64,000 nt of DNA from Tranzscheliella williamsii (lineage: Eukaryota > Basidiomycota > Ustilaginomycetes > Ustilaginales > Ustilaginaceae): positions 220,501 through 284,500 of the forward strand of contig JALBYF010000016.1 of the NCBI GenBank assembly GCA_023212725.1, read 5' to 3'. Numbering within the stretch: position 1 is the stretch's first letter; every line of letters starts with the position of its first letter. Positions 48,240 through 58,959 of the stretch are shown here, one piece after another. A program made the position numbers and the translations under genes. The notes beneath the pieces are model-generated. The model ran no database searches. It was not told where the DNA came from and saw nothing but the letters and a program-made list of their open reading frames with translations.

Positions 48240-50224
48240 TTAGGCCAAGGCAGCCACCTCGGGTGCCGTGCCAGGGGCAGGCGCAGCTCGGGGAGTGAAT
48301 TTCATCAGTGCACCATCCTTGGGGAAGATGGTTGCAATCACTTCCACCTTCTCGCTCAACGGCGTCACTTTGTGCTCCCAGTTCATGAGCACGCTGGCCG
48401 AGCCCAGCACAGCGGCCAAATGCATGTTGGCGTACTGTTGGCCGATGCAGTTGTGAGGGCCGCTGCCGAAAACGAGGTAGTTCTTGGGGCTGGCTTGCGC
48501 CGGGTCGGCGGCGTCCAGCCAACGCTCAGGCTTGAACACATCTGGCTCCGGGTAGACGTTTTCGTCGTGCAACGGGTTCCAAAAGCTGGGGATCACCATG
48601 CTGCCCTTGGGTACGGTGTAGTTCTTGTCAATCGGGAATTCCTTGTGGTTAACGTACGGGACCATGATAACCGGGGGTTTTATCCGCAAGCTCTCCTTTA
48701 CGACTGCTTTGGTGTATTCCATGTTTTCGATAGCCTCGTAGGTCAGAGGAGCGTTGACGTCGTTTCCTCGAATCCGGTATTGCTCTTCACGGACTTTGCG
48801 CAACACATCGGGTCGGTCGGCGACGTGCTGAAGCAGGTAGGTAAGACCCGACGACATGGCATCCTGCGAGGCGAAAAGGAAACTGAGCAAAACCATTCCA
48901 ATCTCTCGATCGGAAAAGTCACGGACTAAAACCCGTCGCGACTCGGCCTCGAGGTCATCGTTTTCTTTTTGAAGACGGGCATCAATCATCCCTTTGATCC
49001 AGGCATCAGTGAGACAGGTGACCTCATGGCCTTCTGCCATACGCTTCTTGCTCTCCCGCGCGGCATGTTCGAACCACTTCATCGCTGTCTTACGCGCCTG
49101 GATCGCCTTGTAAACCTTGGTTCCCGGGAAGGCAAAAGGGAAATTGACGAGCTCGAGCGCCACAGTGATCAGCCAGTAGTTGTCAGACACTTCCTTGGCA
49201 CCTTCTTCCGGAATGTAATCGCCGCAGAAGACCCGAAGTGACGTCTCCATGTTCAGGTCTCGAAACTTGAACATGTACGGCTGATGTTCCAGGCTCGAGT
49301 CAGCCATCCACTCGGCAAAGTAACGCTTGTAGATGTTCTCCTGAATGCCAAGGTAGACACTCAAAGCCTTGCGGGTGAAGAGAGTGTTCAGTCCCTTGCG
49401 GTAGTCAACGTGGGCCTTGCCGTTCAAAAATACCCTGCAAGATAAGAAGAGCAGAAAAGAGGCTAGCATGGGTTAGCAGGCAGCAAGTGGGAGAATTGAC
49501 GGAAGCAGCATACACGAGGATAAATAAGCCATGCAGGTGCACGGATCTCATAACGCTTGTAGCGCGCCCAGGACGCCGCAAATGGAACGCTATGACCTCA
49601 AAGGTAGGCTACCGCCGTCTTGGACAGATGATATGAACTTACCAGTTGTCAGCGCAGAGCACCTTCTTAGCAGAAGCTACCAGGCAAGGCTCGGCGTAGT
49701 GAGGACTGTTGAGGATCTTTCGAGTGTGTTCGGTGGAAGAGGCAATGACGATAAAGCTGTAACAGTGTGAAGCGTCGTCAGTTGGGATGTTGAGGACAAA
49801 CAAATATGGACATCATCCGCCGTCTTTCAAGAGTGGAAGTGAAAGACGACGAGGCAAGGGATACCTACATGTTGAAAACGCTAGCTGCTGCGAGCGGACC
49901 GGAGTTCCAGCCTTCCTGGTACTTTTCAAGAGAGGGGTGGACGGAATCGGCAAATTTGCCGATAATGGGAATCGTCCACTTAGGACCCGGCAGTCCGCCC
50001 TTCTTTTTCTGATAGACGTACTGCTCTGCCAGCAAAAGTGCGGCAACAACAGCCAGAATAGAGAAGACAACGGTAGTTCGATCGGCTTCCTGGATGGAAG
50101 GCACTCGGGTGAGGTCGATCACGGACAGCACCTTTCCAAAGAGCGAGTCGGCTCGAATGCCGTTGGCCGAAGCGTTTTGTGAGTAGGCCAGGCCCTGGTG
50201 GCCTCCGTTGATGACAGAAGCCAT
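48240..50224 (-). CDS. ERG5: Sterol C-22 desaturase, cytochrome P450 CYP61, three exons
   Basis: Late ergosterol pathway: introduces the C22-C23 double bond in the sterol side chain at the ER. Exons are 50224-49869, 49756-49643 and 49434-48240 (introns of 112 and 208 bp; 5' ends GTAGGT and GTAAGT, 3' ends ACAG and GCAG), giving 554 residues with phase kept. An N-terminal membrane anchor (VVFSILAVVAALLLAEQYVY) precedes GLPGPKWTIPIIGKFADSVH. Exon 2 ends in KKVLCADNW, and exon 3 continues VFLNGKAHVDYRKGLNTLFT, diagnostic for Erg5. The ExxR helix is KESLRI (about 405), the heme-binding loop FGSGPHNCIGQQYA has the axial Cys near 482, and the oxygen-activation helix reads FASQDAMSSG. No obvious defect. 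Confidence 0.95.
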
Positions 50225-50756
50225 GATAGCACGAAGCAGCCCGACGGGGTAAAGAAAGACGCGAGAAAAGGCTGATGTCTATACGACGTGAGTTACCGCC
50301 AATACGAGGAGGAGCAGCCGTTGATCCAGACGAGAAGAGGGATCAACAACAAGTGGCGGGGAGAACTTGGTTGGTGGAAGGAGACGAGACCAGACGGATC
50401 TTAGGATGGCGCGGTGAGGAGAGGGTGGATGATGAGAAGAGGAACCCGAGGTTGGGGTAAGAGATAGGCAAACCACCTGAGCAGCGAGGCAAGGAAGAGG
50501 AAGCGGCAAAACTCCGAGTCCTTTCGTAACCAATACACATGCTTACGCTACAGATGGCACAGCAGCGCGGATTGTCATTACGGAAGCTCCCCCGTCAGCC
50601 AAGACCAAGACGCCTGTCGCGTACGGCCTTCTTCGGCGCCAGCAGAAAGCGGCGAAAAAAAAGAAAAAAAGTCACAGTTTGGGGAAGGTTTTGGCAGTCG
50701 GCAGGTTTCATCCGAGGCGTTCGCTGTGACTCCAGTCGGAAGCGGTTAGGCGAGCA

Positions 50757-50763
50757 TATAAAA
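50757..50763 (+). promoter_or_regulatory. TATA box
   Basis: TATAAAA, 47 bp before an ATG at 50810. It may serve the candidate small gene there. Confidence 0.35.
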
Positions 50764-50809
50764 ACGGAGCAGCCACAGCTTTCGGAACTGGAAAACCAAT
50801 TCAGCACGC

Positions 50810-51216
50810 ATGTCAGGCGCGGCCAAGACTACAAACGTGGGAAAAAGATCGGCAGTCAGAAGCATGCTTCAGGGTAAGCATCTGTATAATGTCACTATAA
50901 GATCGATATAAGTATCAGAGCGACCTACTTCAGGCGCATTTCAACGCGACCCTGGCTCCTACCCAAGATGGCATTTATCAGACCACCTTGCTCTCGCCTG
51001 CCTTCACCCAACTTCTAGGTGGCAGAAAAGCAGGCTTAGTCGTGGCTCTCGCCTCTGCATTCTTCGTTTTTCGTTTCGTAGTCGCAACTGCTTGCGCTCG
51101 GCCCGTTGGCTCCAACGTGTTACGTACGTGTTATACCCGGATACATTATTATGTCCGCACATCTCTCTGGCTTACATTCAGTTTACGATGCGCGGTAAGA
51201 TTTTCTTTGTGATATG
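50810..51216 (+). CDS. Possible small spliced gene (uncertain)
   Basis: After the TATA box, an ATG at 50810 opens MSGAAKTTNVGKRSAVRSML, interrupted by a good donor (GGTAAGC, intron 50874-50933) and acceptor (ACTTCAG). The join continues in phase as GAFQRDPGSYPRWHLSDHLA and remains open to a TGA at about 51214-51216. A different frame from the same acceptor (AHFNATLAPTQDGIYQTTLL) reads more like a protein but does not connect to the ATG. I cannot tell which, if either, is translated. No family is recognised. Confidence 0.22.
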
Positions 51217-52148
51217 ACACCAACGCTGACCCACCAGCCGAAGGCTAATGCTTAAGCTGCCGCTTTCCGTTCTTGCGTGGAGTGTAAATTCGGAGCTGTG
51301 CTACTCTTCCGAAATGTTGTTGAGCAGACCTTCGCAGCTTTTGAGGAGAGGACATGCTCAACGCCGCTGTCGGCTTTGTATCGAGTTCGGTTCGAAAAGC
51401 AAGACGGTGCGGGCGATGACCTGCGTGTGGTTATGCGCGTCTTCCGGCACAAAAGTCGGTGAACCTACAAATTGAACCGACTGATGGAATTCAGGGCTTA
51501 CAGCGCAGGTCCAACTCAAACCGCATAGTTGGCATATTTCGATAGACACGTGAATAACAAGGTCCACTGCCCGCAGACTTGCGCGGTTATAGACGCGCTT
51601 TGGGACAGGCTGCTGAATTATCTTGTTTCTCTGGTGGGCATTCGCGGTGTCGGCAAGCGTCGCGACCTATCACGAAACGCAAGCATTTCCCTCTCGTAAG
51701 ACAAGTACCTCGCCGGCGCACGCGTATCGCCGGTGCGAAGGAGTTTGGCTGACAAGTCGCAAGTCTCATTGGTTGGTCGAGGTGCCGTTCTAGTAGCCTT
51801 CCCCACTCTCCCTGTCTGATCATCGATCGACACCTTCCCTTCTTTCCGTGATGTGTGAACAATCTCCGCTCAGGTAGCATATTGACGCCGGCGCGACTTT
51901 GTTGGTTGTTGCACATTGTCACATCCAAGAAGGGCATGGAATGTTGCCAGACGACGGCTCCTGCGGACTCAATGGCTAAGCCGCTACCCTGAGTTTCTAC
52001 ACGTCTTGCCCGCGGTAGCCGCGGAATCAATACCACGCCTTTCGCGCTGCACCATCAAATCACGCTGTTAGGTTACAATTCACGGCTCCTTGCAAGCTCG
52101 TTTCAATATTGCAACGGCTGTGGATTTGGTGACTACGGAATACGGTGA

Positions 52149-53870
52149 CTATTGGGTCTTTATGGCCTTGACAGCTGCTGTGTGCTGAGCAACAATCCCA
52201 TGCTTGATGACCTGGAGCCGATGGCTCGCCCATGACGAAACGAACCAGCCCAGGAGGCCGGCGTGAACGAGGAGGAGGACGAGACCCGAAGCCCAAACGC
52301 GAGCAAAGACCTGCTTGGCCTCGAACTCGAGCTTATACGCCTGCGAAAGCCAGATTGCCTGTGCTCCAATCCATGCAACCGCAGCCGCTGCGGTCTCGAA
52401 GCGGCTCGTCCGAAGGCTGGGCCAGACCAGCGGCAGGAGCCACAAGAACCAGAGGAAGTACTGGCTCGTGCAGACCTTGTTGAACGCCACAAAGGCAATC
52501 GTCTGCGCGGTCATAGCCGCAATCACGTCGCGCTTGCCGAGCTCATAGCCCAGCAGGACGACCACCAGCAGCTGAGGAACAAAAGCCAGTAAAGGAGAGT
52601 TGAGCATCCTTGCTTCTAGAGTAGCGCTGCTTATCGAGGCCGCGTCAGATACGATAAAGCTGGACAGATAGCTGCTCAGAAAGTAAGGGCTGAAATTATG
52701 GCGATGATCGACACGTTTAAGATGGTAGGCGAAGGTCTGCTCGATGAATGGAGCACCCCATATACCCCAGGCAACGGCATTGGCGAACATGAACGAGATG
52801 AAGGAGACGAGGCCAAACTGGATTCCGGCCGCGTGTCTAGCCCAAAAGCTCAGCTTCCTCCTCGAAGCCGGGTCGTACGCTGTCAGCGTGGAAGCATGCA
52901 GATGGGCTAGGATTGGAACGCCGTAGATGACCGGAAAGAGTTTGAGATGGGTCGCCATGCCGTGCAGAACAGGAGCAAGGAATGCCTCTATAGACCAGTC
53001 CGGAAGGGCGAGGGCATATTCCGGAACCAGCGGACGGTACGCTGGGACGGCGCTGCCGTTCTCTTGGATAGGAGTTTGCGACAATGCCGCTTGCTTGTCA
53101 TGTGACGATGCTGGCGGAGCGTAATCTGCGTGAAGACCGAGAGGCGCCTCCGGGCTGCTCTTGAGGAAAAAGTTGATAAACAAAAGTACCAGGAGCCCAA
53201 CAAGCGCTTCGGAAGAGCCTCGTGTAGAGATCTGAGCCGGGATCGGATTCAGCACCCACATAAGCCCTGGAAGATGTACATGCACGCCGCGCGGAGAGCC
53301 TTGTTGGCGTCGGCCATCCAGGATAAGCCACATCAGGACAGCGCAGAGTAGATCGGCCGCCGCAAAAACGTACTTGCCAAACTCGGACCAGCCAAACAGG
53401 TGGATCGGCGTCAAAGCCGCGGCGAGGAAAGGAGTGTAGCGGTAGGTCGGGCGTGCGTAAGGGTCGCCTAAGGTAGCAAGGTAGCGGAAAGTAGGCCTCA
53501 GGATCCCGTAGCAGAGGTTGGCCCAGCGGAAGAGGCCGGACGGGTTAGGGGCAGAAGAACCAAGGCCGGAATGGTTCAGGGGATCATTAAGCAGTAGGAA
53601 GCGGGCGGCGGCGGGTAGGAAGCCTCTTGCGCAGTGAACATCATCACGATCCAGCAGGTCGGCATCGCTCTCGTAACCTGGCCGCTGTATGGTCCTGTCC
53701 AAGGGACATCCCTCAAGCACCACTTTGGCCGCGTCAGAGAAGACGCGGTAGTCGACGTCGGTGTAAGGCACCGCCTGTGTGCTGTCCTGGTAGCGCCCCC
53801 ACAGCATCAGCGCTGCTCTAAGCACCAGGCCGGCAACCAGATAGGTCCACCGCCAGTGGGACGCCTTCAT
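52149..53870 (-). CDS. GPI14: GPI mannosyltransferase I (PIG-M/Gpi14)
   Basis: ER enzyme that adds the first alpha-1,4-mannose to GlcN-acyl-PI during GPI-anchor synthesis, using dolichol-P-mannose. The ATG at 53870 (MKASHWRWTYLVAG) gives 573 residues with many membrane helices. The lumenal DxD motif is in PYTDVDYRVFSDAA (Asp 38 and 40), followed by YARPTYRYTPFLAAALTPIH and FGKYVFAAADLLCAVLMWLI, and later KRVDHRHNFSPYFL near residue 391; all are PIG-M signatures. A polar insertion at about residues 235-300 makes it longer than the usual 400-450. The frame extends upstream to 53996 without conserved sequence. It is divergent from SelO. Confidence 0.93.
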   Translation of the reverse strand: MKASHWRWTYLVAGLVLRAALMLWGRYQDSTQAVPYTDVDYRVFSDAAKVVLEGCPLDRTIQRPGYESDADLLDRDDVHCARGFLPAAARFLLLNDPLNHSGLGSSAPNPSGLFRWANLCYGILRPTFRYLATLGDPYARPTYRYTPFLAAALTPIHLFGWSEFGKYVFAAADLLCAVLMWLILDGRRQQGSPRGVHVHLPGLMWVLNPIPAQISTRGSSEALVGLLVLLFINFFLKSSPEAPLGLHADYAPPASSHDKQAALSQTPIQENGSAVPAYRPLVPEYALALPDWSIEAFLAPVLHGMATHLKLFPVIYGVPILAHLHASTLTAYDPASRRKLSFWARHAAGIQFGLVSFISFMFANAVAWGIWGAPFIEQTFAYHLKRVDHRHNFSPYFLSSYLSSFIVSDAASISSATLEARMLNSPLLAFVPQLLVVVLLGYELGKRDVIAAMTAQTIAFVAFNKVCTSQYFLWFLWLLPLVWPSLRTSRFETAAAAVAWIGAQAIWLSQAYKLEFEAKQVFARVWASGLVLLLVHAGLLGWFVSSWASHRLQVIKHGIVAQHTAAVKAIKTQ

Positions 53871-54487
53871 AGTGTTGTCTTTAGCCGCGTTCCTTGTGCT
53901 GTACGTGGTGCAAGTACGGGACCAAGAAGAGCGCAAGGGTAGAGGCGTAAGTCGAACGCGCACCGACAGCTTCTCCTTGTCAATGCATCCATGCACGCAC
54001 TGGGTCGAACGAGCCGTGTGTCACTTCCTTTCTTTGGCTTTCAGCAACGTGAATGCAAAGCAAAGGCTAGAAGATATTCCAAGCGGGTATGCGGGGAAGT
54101 TACCCATTTCTCGTCCGAGAAAGATTCGTGTGCAAATTTGAATCGGTGAACAAGCCTCCACCTGCAATGCTAAGGTCACAGTCACAAATCACTGTGCGAG
54201 TGGCGAATGTGAGTTGTGAAGTGTGGGTGGCGTGTGTGGCGTCAGATGGTGACTGATGGGGTGGATAACCGACCTTCCTTCGCTATTGCAAAGAGCACCC
54301 TTCGCTTTGACTTGGTGACTGTACAGTTTGGATAGAGTAGATGCGTGAGAAGGAGCTGAAGTTGACGTTCCCACCACCACCACCACCTCAACTGCACTTT
54401 TCGAACAACAGTCTCGGTAATCTCGGCCCAAGCTTTTCGTGTTTTAACACACCTTCAGTCGGCCTGCCAACGCCGAGCCACCGATCG
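53871..54487. promoter_or_regulatory. Divergent intergenic region GPI14/SelO
   Basis: 617 bp with AT-rich stretches. The SelO frame is open from 54341, so the last 147 bp could be coding if the upstream ATG is used. Confidence 0.35.
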
Positions 54488-57123
54488 ATGCTCTTGGGTC
54501 TGCCTCGCTGCGCCACCACGAGACCCCTACATTCCTCACTGCGCTCGCTTCACTCTACGAACAAGCTCACAATGACCGGCAAGACAGACATCCTCCGGCT
54601 GCCGCTGGTACCTCCTAGCGAGAGACTCACGCTCAATCTGCTTCCTGACCCAGTCACACCCGAAGCTCGGTCGATTCTCTCTACTGCCTCGTCGTCGCCC
54701 TCGCTGGTTCGACGCTCACGGCCAGTCGGTCAAGGAGCACACTTTTCTTATTTGTCCCCTTTGCCGCTCTCCTTCCCGTACGACTTTCCGCCCGAGCAGA
54801 ATGAGGATGAGTCGCTCGGGGAAAAGCACGAGGCGCAGATGCAAAACGAATTTCAGAAGAGCGATGGTCTGACCGAAGCTGAAAGGAAGGAGAAGGTCGA
54901 GGCTATGCACAAAAAGAGGATGGAAGAGATTGAAGCTATGCTGCGCAAGTACGAGGCTCAGGTTGCCGACGTCTCCGAAGCATCGTCCGGCGACGGCCTG
55001 CAGGGACAGCTGCCCCCGCGACGACGGCAACAGCATTTTCCATCTGCCAGACTACTCGGAGTCTCTCCTGCTGCTCTGCGTGACTGCCTGCCCCACCTCG
55101 ATGTTGGCGATGCGCACCAGTGGATCAAAGAGCAAAATGGGCAAGGTGGACCTGGTTCTTACAGCTCTGGCCCCATGGCTTCCGCAACCTCCAAAGCTAC
55201 CTCGCCAAGGACAGTACTTAGCGATTTCTGTGCGGGACGTATGTTTGGCGCAAAGTTCGGCGGTAGCAAGGACCAGCTGGAGCAGGACGAAAAGGCTGGC
55301 TACGGCACAGCCTACATGAAATTGCGCGAGAAAGTATTGAAGGGCGAAGAGCAGGAAGAGCCTTCGGAAGCACGCACGCTACGACGTCTGCAGGAGCTGG
55401 AACAAAGGCGAATGGCCGGAGAGGCAAGCGACTATGCACCATGGGCACTCTGCTACGCCGGGCATCAATTCGGAGTCTGGGCCGGCCAGCTCGGCGACGG
55501 ACGAGCCTTCACCCTCATGGAGACCAAGAATCCGGAGACAGGCGAGCGATGGGAAATCCAGCTGAAGGGCGCCGGCCGCACGCCATACTCTCGCTTTGCC
55601 GACGGTTTGGCCACCCTGACTAGCAGCGTGAGAGAGTATCTGTGCAGCGAGGCAATGGCTGCCCTGGGAATTCCCACCAGCCGTGCTCTCGCTGTCGTCG
55701 CCATCCCTGAGCTCAAGGTGGTGCGGGAGCGTCTCAACATGGCCGCCATCACGACGCGACTCGCGCCCTCCTGGCTCCGCATTGGCAACTTTCAGATTCA
55801 CAGCTCGCGGTCCGAGTGGGAATCGGTTCGGATTCTGGGCGAGTACGTCTCGCACGATCTTTTCGGTTTCAAGGATGTCGTCAAGGGCAATGCCGTCCAG
55901 GGTTCCGACGGCGCTCGACCGGCGTGGGCCCAGCGGATGGTGGAAGAAGTCGCGCGGAGAAATGCGCGGACGATCGGGCTGTGGCAAGTCTATGGTTTCA
56001 TGCACGGCGTCATGAATACCGACAACATTGCGCTCACCGGCCATACGATCGACTACGGCCCGTATGCGTTCATGGACATCTACGACGAGGGCCAGATCTG
56101 CAATCATTCCGACAGTGAAGGCCGCTACGCCTTCAAGCTGCAGCCGACCATGGGCGTCTTTGCAGTCCGTGAGCTCCTTAACGCCGTCGCACCTTTGGTC
56201 GGCTTTGAGATCGACAACGGCCGTGCCCCTGCCCCCGCCGAACTGCTCCGGGCCTCCAAATCGCAGATTGACGAGTGGCGCGAGGCGTGCGAAGACGAAT
56301 TCTCGGACAAGGTAGAGCAGATCTTCACCTCGGCCCTCCTCGAAGAGTGGAAGAAAGGCTACCGCGCCCGCCTGGGCCTATCGGCGGCCGAGGAGGACGA
56401 TAAGAGCACGCTGTTTGACAGTCTTACTGGTATTCTTACCGATCTTGACTTCTCAAGCACTATGCGTGCGCTCTGCCGTTTCCCTGCCTATCTGAAGGCA
56501 CAAGGAGCCCGTCAAGACGACCAAGACGGGCTGAAACAGATTGCAGGCGCCTTCCTTGACGGTGACGCCGGCGCCGAGTTCGACGCGTGGTACGATCCTA
56601 CCCTCCTCCCCGAGTATGCAAGGGCGCCCAAGAAGAAGCAAGCACAAGCTTGGCTGGTTGGCTACGCCAAGCGCTTGCTCAAGGAGGGCCGTGACGGCGA
56701 CGCGGTCGCAGCCGAGATGCGTGCCAAGAACCCGCGCTTTGTCCTTCGCAACTGGCTTACCAACGAAGTGGCCAAGCGGCTCGAAGAGAACAATGACACC
56801 AACATGCTGACGAAAGTGCTTGAGGTGAGTCTTCGCTAGTCTGGCCCGTGCTTGGACCGGAACCACTGACTTACATTCCCGCTGCCTGACCCGCTTGTCA
56901 CTTCCCGCAGATGTCGACGCGGCCGTTCGAGGATTGGGGCCTCCCTGGCCCGGGCAAGAGCGATGCCGAGGTCCAGGAAGAAGCAGTAAGTGAACCGTGA
57001 ACCGCGATGCAGTGTTGCTGTATGCCGAGCGTAGTCTGACCTTGTCTCCTGTTGGATCCCCGCCAGCGTCTTTGTTCGATCGGTTCGCCGCTCACCGGCA
57101 ACCTGCCCTCCTGCTCCTCATGA
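54488..57123 (+). CDS. FMP40: SelO/Fmp40-family protein adenylyltransferase, three exons
   Basis: Mitochondrial pseudokinase-fold enzyme that AMPylates proteins. Exons are 54488-56824, 56911-56985 and 57067-57123 (GTGAGT/CGCAG and GTAAGT/GCCAG borders; phases kept). I prefer the ATG at 54488 because MLLGLPRCATTRPLHSSLRS is a typical presequence; an earlier ATG at 54341 adds a proline-rich stretch. The product is about 822 residues. Signature blocks: YAGHQFGVWAGQLGDGRAF (about 323), IQLKGAGRTPYSRFADG (about 358) with the nucleotide-binding Lys, and GVMNTDNIALTGHTIDYGPY (about 508) with the metal-binding Asn and Asp. The last exons add STRPFEDWGLPG and a C-terminus ending SCSS, where relatives carry a redox Cys. 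No selenocysteine is indicated, since the codon is TGC. Confidence 0.94.
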
Positions 57124-57209
57124 GCTCTTCTACCTGGCACCTGTTTAGATCGCCACGAATTGCCACACATGTACAATGATGCGCGGATGGATTTTCTGTA
57201 CCTTGACCG

Positions 57210-58526
57210 TTAGCCTATCATTGCTTCCAGTAGTGTGTGACACCTCTCGGCGGTGTCTAGGATATCGCGGTGCAGGTAGCGGGTTTCTTCTCGGCTGTGA
57301 AAGTCGTGCACGAGGGCAAGAAGACGATGCTGGGTCCAGGCAGCGGGCGGACGCAGTGCAGGTGCACAAGCGGGTGACCGGAGATTGCGCTCGAGCATGC
57401 GCCAGAAGCCGAGCCAAGCCCAGCCGGCGTCTTTGACGGCCAGGTCCTGGACGAGTGCCGCGAACTCGTGCCGCCAGGCGACATCTTCCGGGGCGGCAGC
57501 GTCGCGGAGGAGCTGGCGGACGTCGGAGAGGGATGCGTCGACGTGGGCGAGCTCGGAATGAATAGATGCGTACAGGCTGGGGAGGTTGACGGCGTTGCAC
57601 CAGTTGCGGTTGATCGAGATGCAGTCGGCCGCGTTGGCCACCTGGTGGTACCAGTCGGAGGGAACGAACAGCGTCTCGCCCGCGTGCTGGACAACGCGCT
57701 GGACCGCGTGCCAGGCAAGCGCTAGGTCCGGGTAGTGCGCATGTGCGCGGCCCTGTCGGCGATCGGCAAGGATGGTTTGGAGTGTCTCGACGTCGGGCAC
57801 GAGCTCGGACGTCGACACGGCAGGATACTTGCGCAAATGCACCTGCACGCGCGGTGGAAAGAGATACCACACTTTACGCCCAACGATGTTGGTCGACCAC
57901 GAGTACGACGTGTAGACGTCGCGATGCAAGGCCGTCCGCGAGCCTGCCGTCCCTGCGTAGACGAAGCGAAAATCGTCCTCTACCTCCGCCCCATCGTCGG
58001 TGAGGGCCAGGTTGTTCATCCAGTCGTCGGCAAACAGGGAGGGAACGCGATACGGATCTTCTTCGTTGGCCCGCGCAGCTCGCAGTTGCCGCACCAGATG
58101 CCAGTCCTTGATATAGATCGACTCCATGGCGGCTGAAGTCTCTTCTAGTTCCCGATCTAGGAAGGAAAGGATGAGATCGACAGCATCGCAGATCTTCATG
58201 TCGGTGCGCTCCTCACGCCGGGAGTCCGCCCAGACGGTGACGACGGGCGCCACCTGGTCGCCGTACGTCTGGCGCAGATAATCCCAGTTCACATTGTGGT
58301 CAGCATCTGCAGTGCCACCTCCGAGTTCCTTCTGCCAGCAGCCGCTGCGTACCACAGGCCAGTCAGCCACCAGCGAGGGCGGCAGCAAACACGGCCGGTT
58401 CGGCTCCAGGCAGTCACGGAAGAATTCGGCGTACGAGGGAACCCTTTGGTACCGGATCAGGGAATCTGGCTCAGCGGCGGGGCGCACCTTCCCCCCTTCT
58501 AGTTGCAGCGAGGCCAAGTCGTCCAT
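57210..58526 (-). CDS. JmjC-domain oxygenase, JMJD4-like
   Basis: Fe(II)/2-oxoglutarate-dependent oxygenase of 438 residues. RYQRVPSYAEFFRDCLEPNR opens the cupin region. The iron-binding HxD is in TALHRDVYTSYSWSTNIVGR (about residue 199), followed by KVWYLFPPRVQVHLRKYPAV; the distal His lies in FVPSDWYHQVANAADCISIN (about 290), then NRNWCNAVNL. The combination SYSWSxNIxGRK...W plus SINxNW matches JMJD4, which in animals hydroxylates a lysine of translation release factor eRF1. A related role here is inference. Convergent with SelO, with 86 bp between stops. Confidence 0.88.
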   Translation of the reverse strand: MDDLASLQLEGGKVRPAAEPDSLIRYQRVPSYAEFFRDCLEPNRPCLLPPSLVADWPVVRSGCWQKELGGGTADADHNVNWDYLRQTYGDQVAPVVTVWADSRREERTDMKICDAVDLILSFLDRELEETSAAMESIYIKDWHLVRQLRAARANEEDPYRVPSLFADDWMNNLALTDDGAEVEDDFRFVYAGTAGSRTALHRDVYTSYSWSTNIVGRKVWYLFPPRVQVHLRKYPAVSTSELVPDVETLQTILADRRQGRAHAHYPDLALAWHAVQRVVQHAGETLFVPSDWYHQVANAADCISINRNWCNAVNLPSLYASIHSELAHVDASLSDVRQLLRDAAAPEDVAWRHEFAALVQDLAVKDAGWAWLGFWRMLERNLRSPACAPALRPPAAWTQHRLLALVHDFHSREETRYLHRDILDTAERCHTLLEAMIG

Positions 58527-58959
58527 ACCTTCTTGTCCTCGCTAGCCGGCCGACGCTGTAGGATCGTAGTATGGAGAACCAACAAGAAGATACCCTCAAG
58601 CGCCACGTAATTACGCTTACTTTCTCCAACTCGCAGCTCAATAATGTAAATCGGCATTCTCTTCACAGCGGCTCAAACACCCGCACGAGACAGGGCAGAC
58701 GACGAAGCAGGGTCCTACGAGCTCGCTCCTCCTGAAGTGACTAGACCATCTTTTTAACACCGTTACACCTACGGCAAATGGGTCCGTCCATGATTGCCCG
58801 AATCTCGACAGCGCTGCAGCCTGCGGTGTCGATGGCTGGGATTAGGTGTGCGTACAAGTACAAGACATTGAAGGTGTGGGCAGCGCGTTGGCTGCGACTG
58901 CTGTCGTGGTAGCAGGCAAGTGCTGTGTCATTGGTATATGGAGATGGGGCCGGGCGTAC
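58527..58959. other. Interval between ULP1 and the JMJD4-like gene
   Basis: 433 bp between two minus-strand genes: the promoter of the JMJD4-like gene and the 3' end of ULP1. No gene is seen. Confidence 0.35.

Larger units (their letters stand above)
50225..52148. other. 1.9 kb interval upstream of ERG5
   Basis: Contains the ERG5 promoter (50225 onward) and, further on, a possible small spliced gene on the plus strand around 50757-51216, listed separately. A 149-codon minus frame at 51587-52036 lacks an ATG start and motifs and is not credited. No tRNA-like box was found. Confidence 0.4.

Noticed and set aside
51383..51410. GGTTCGAAAAG, similar to a tRNA B box
   Set aside because: The flanking bases do not form a T-stem and no A box lies at the right distance. 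The similar AGTTCGAATTC at about 31152 fails too.
51587..52036. 149-codon minus-strand frame in the gap before GPI14
   Set aside because: Starts at GTG, has no ATG-initiated conserved sequence and no motif.
54488..57123. Possible selenocysteine in SelO
   Set aside because: The C-terminal position holds TGC (Cys) followed by two Ser codons and a normal TGA stop; fungi of this type are not known to use selenocysteine.
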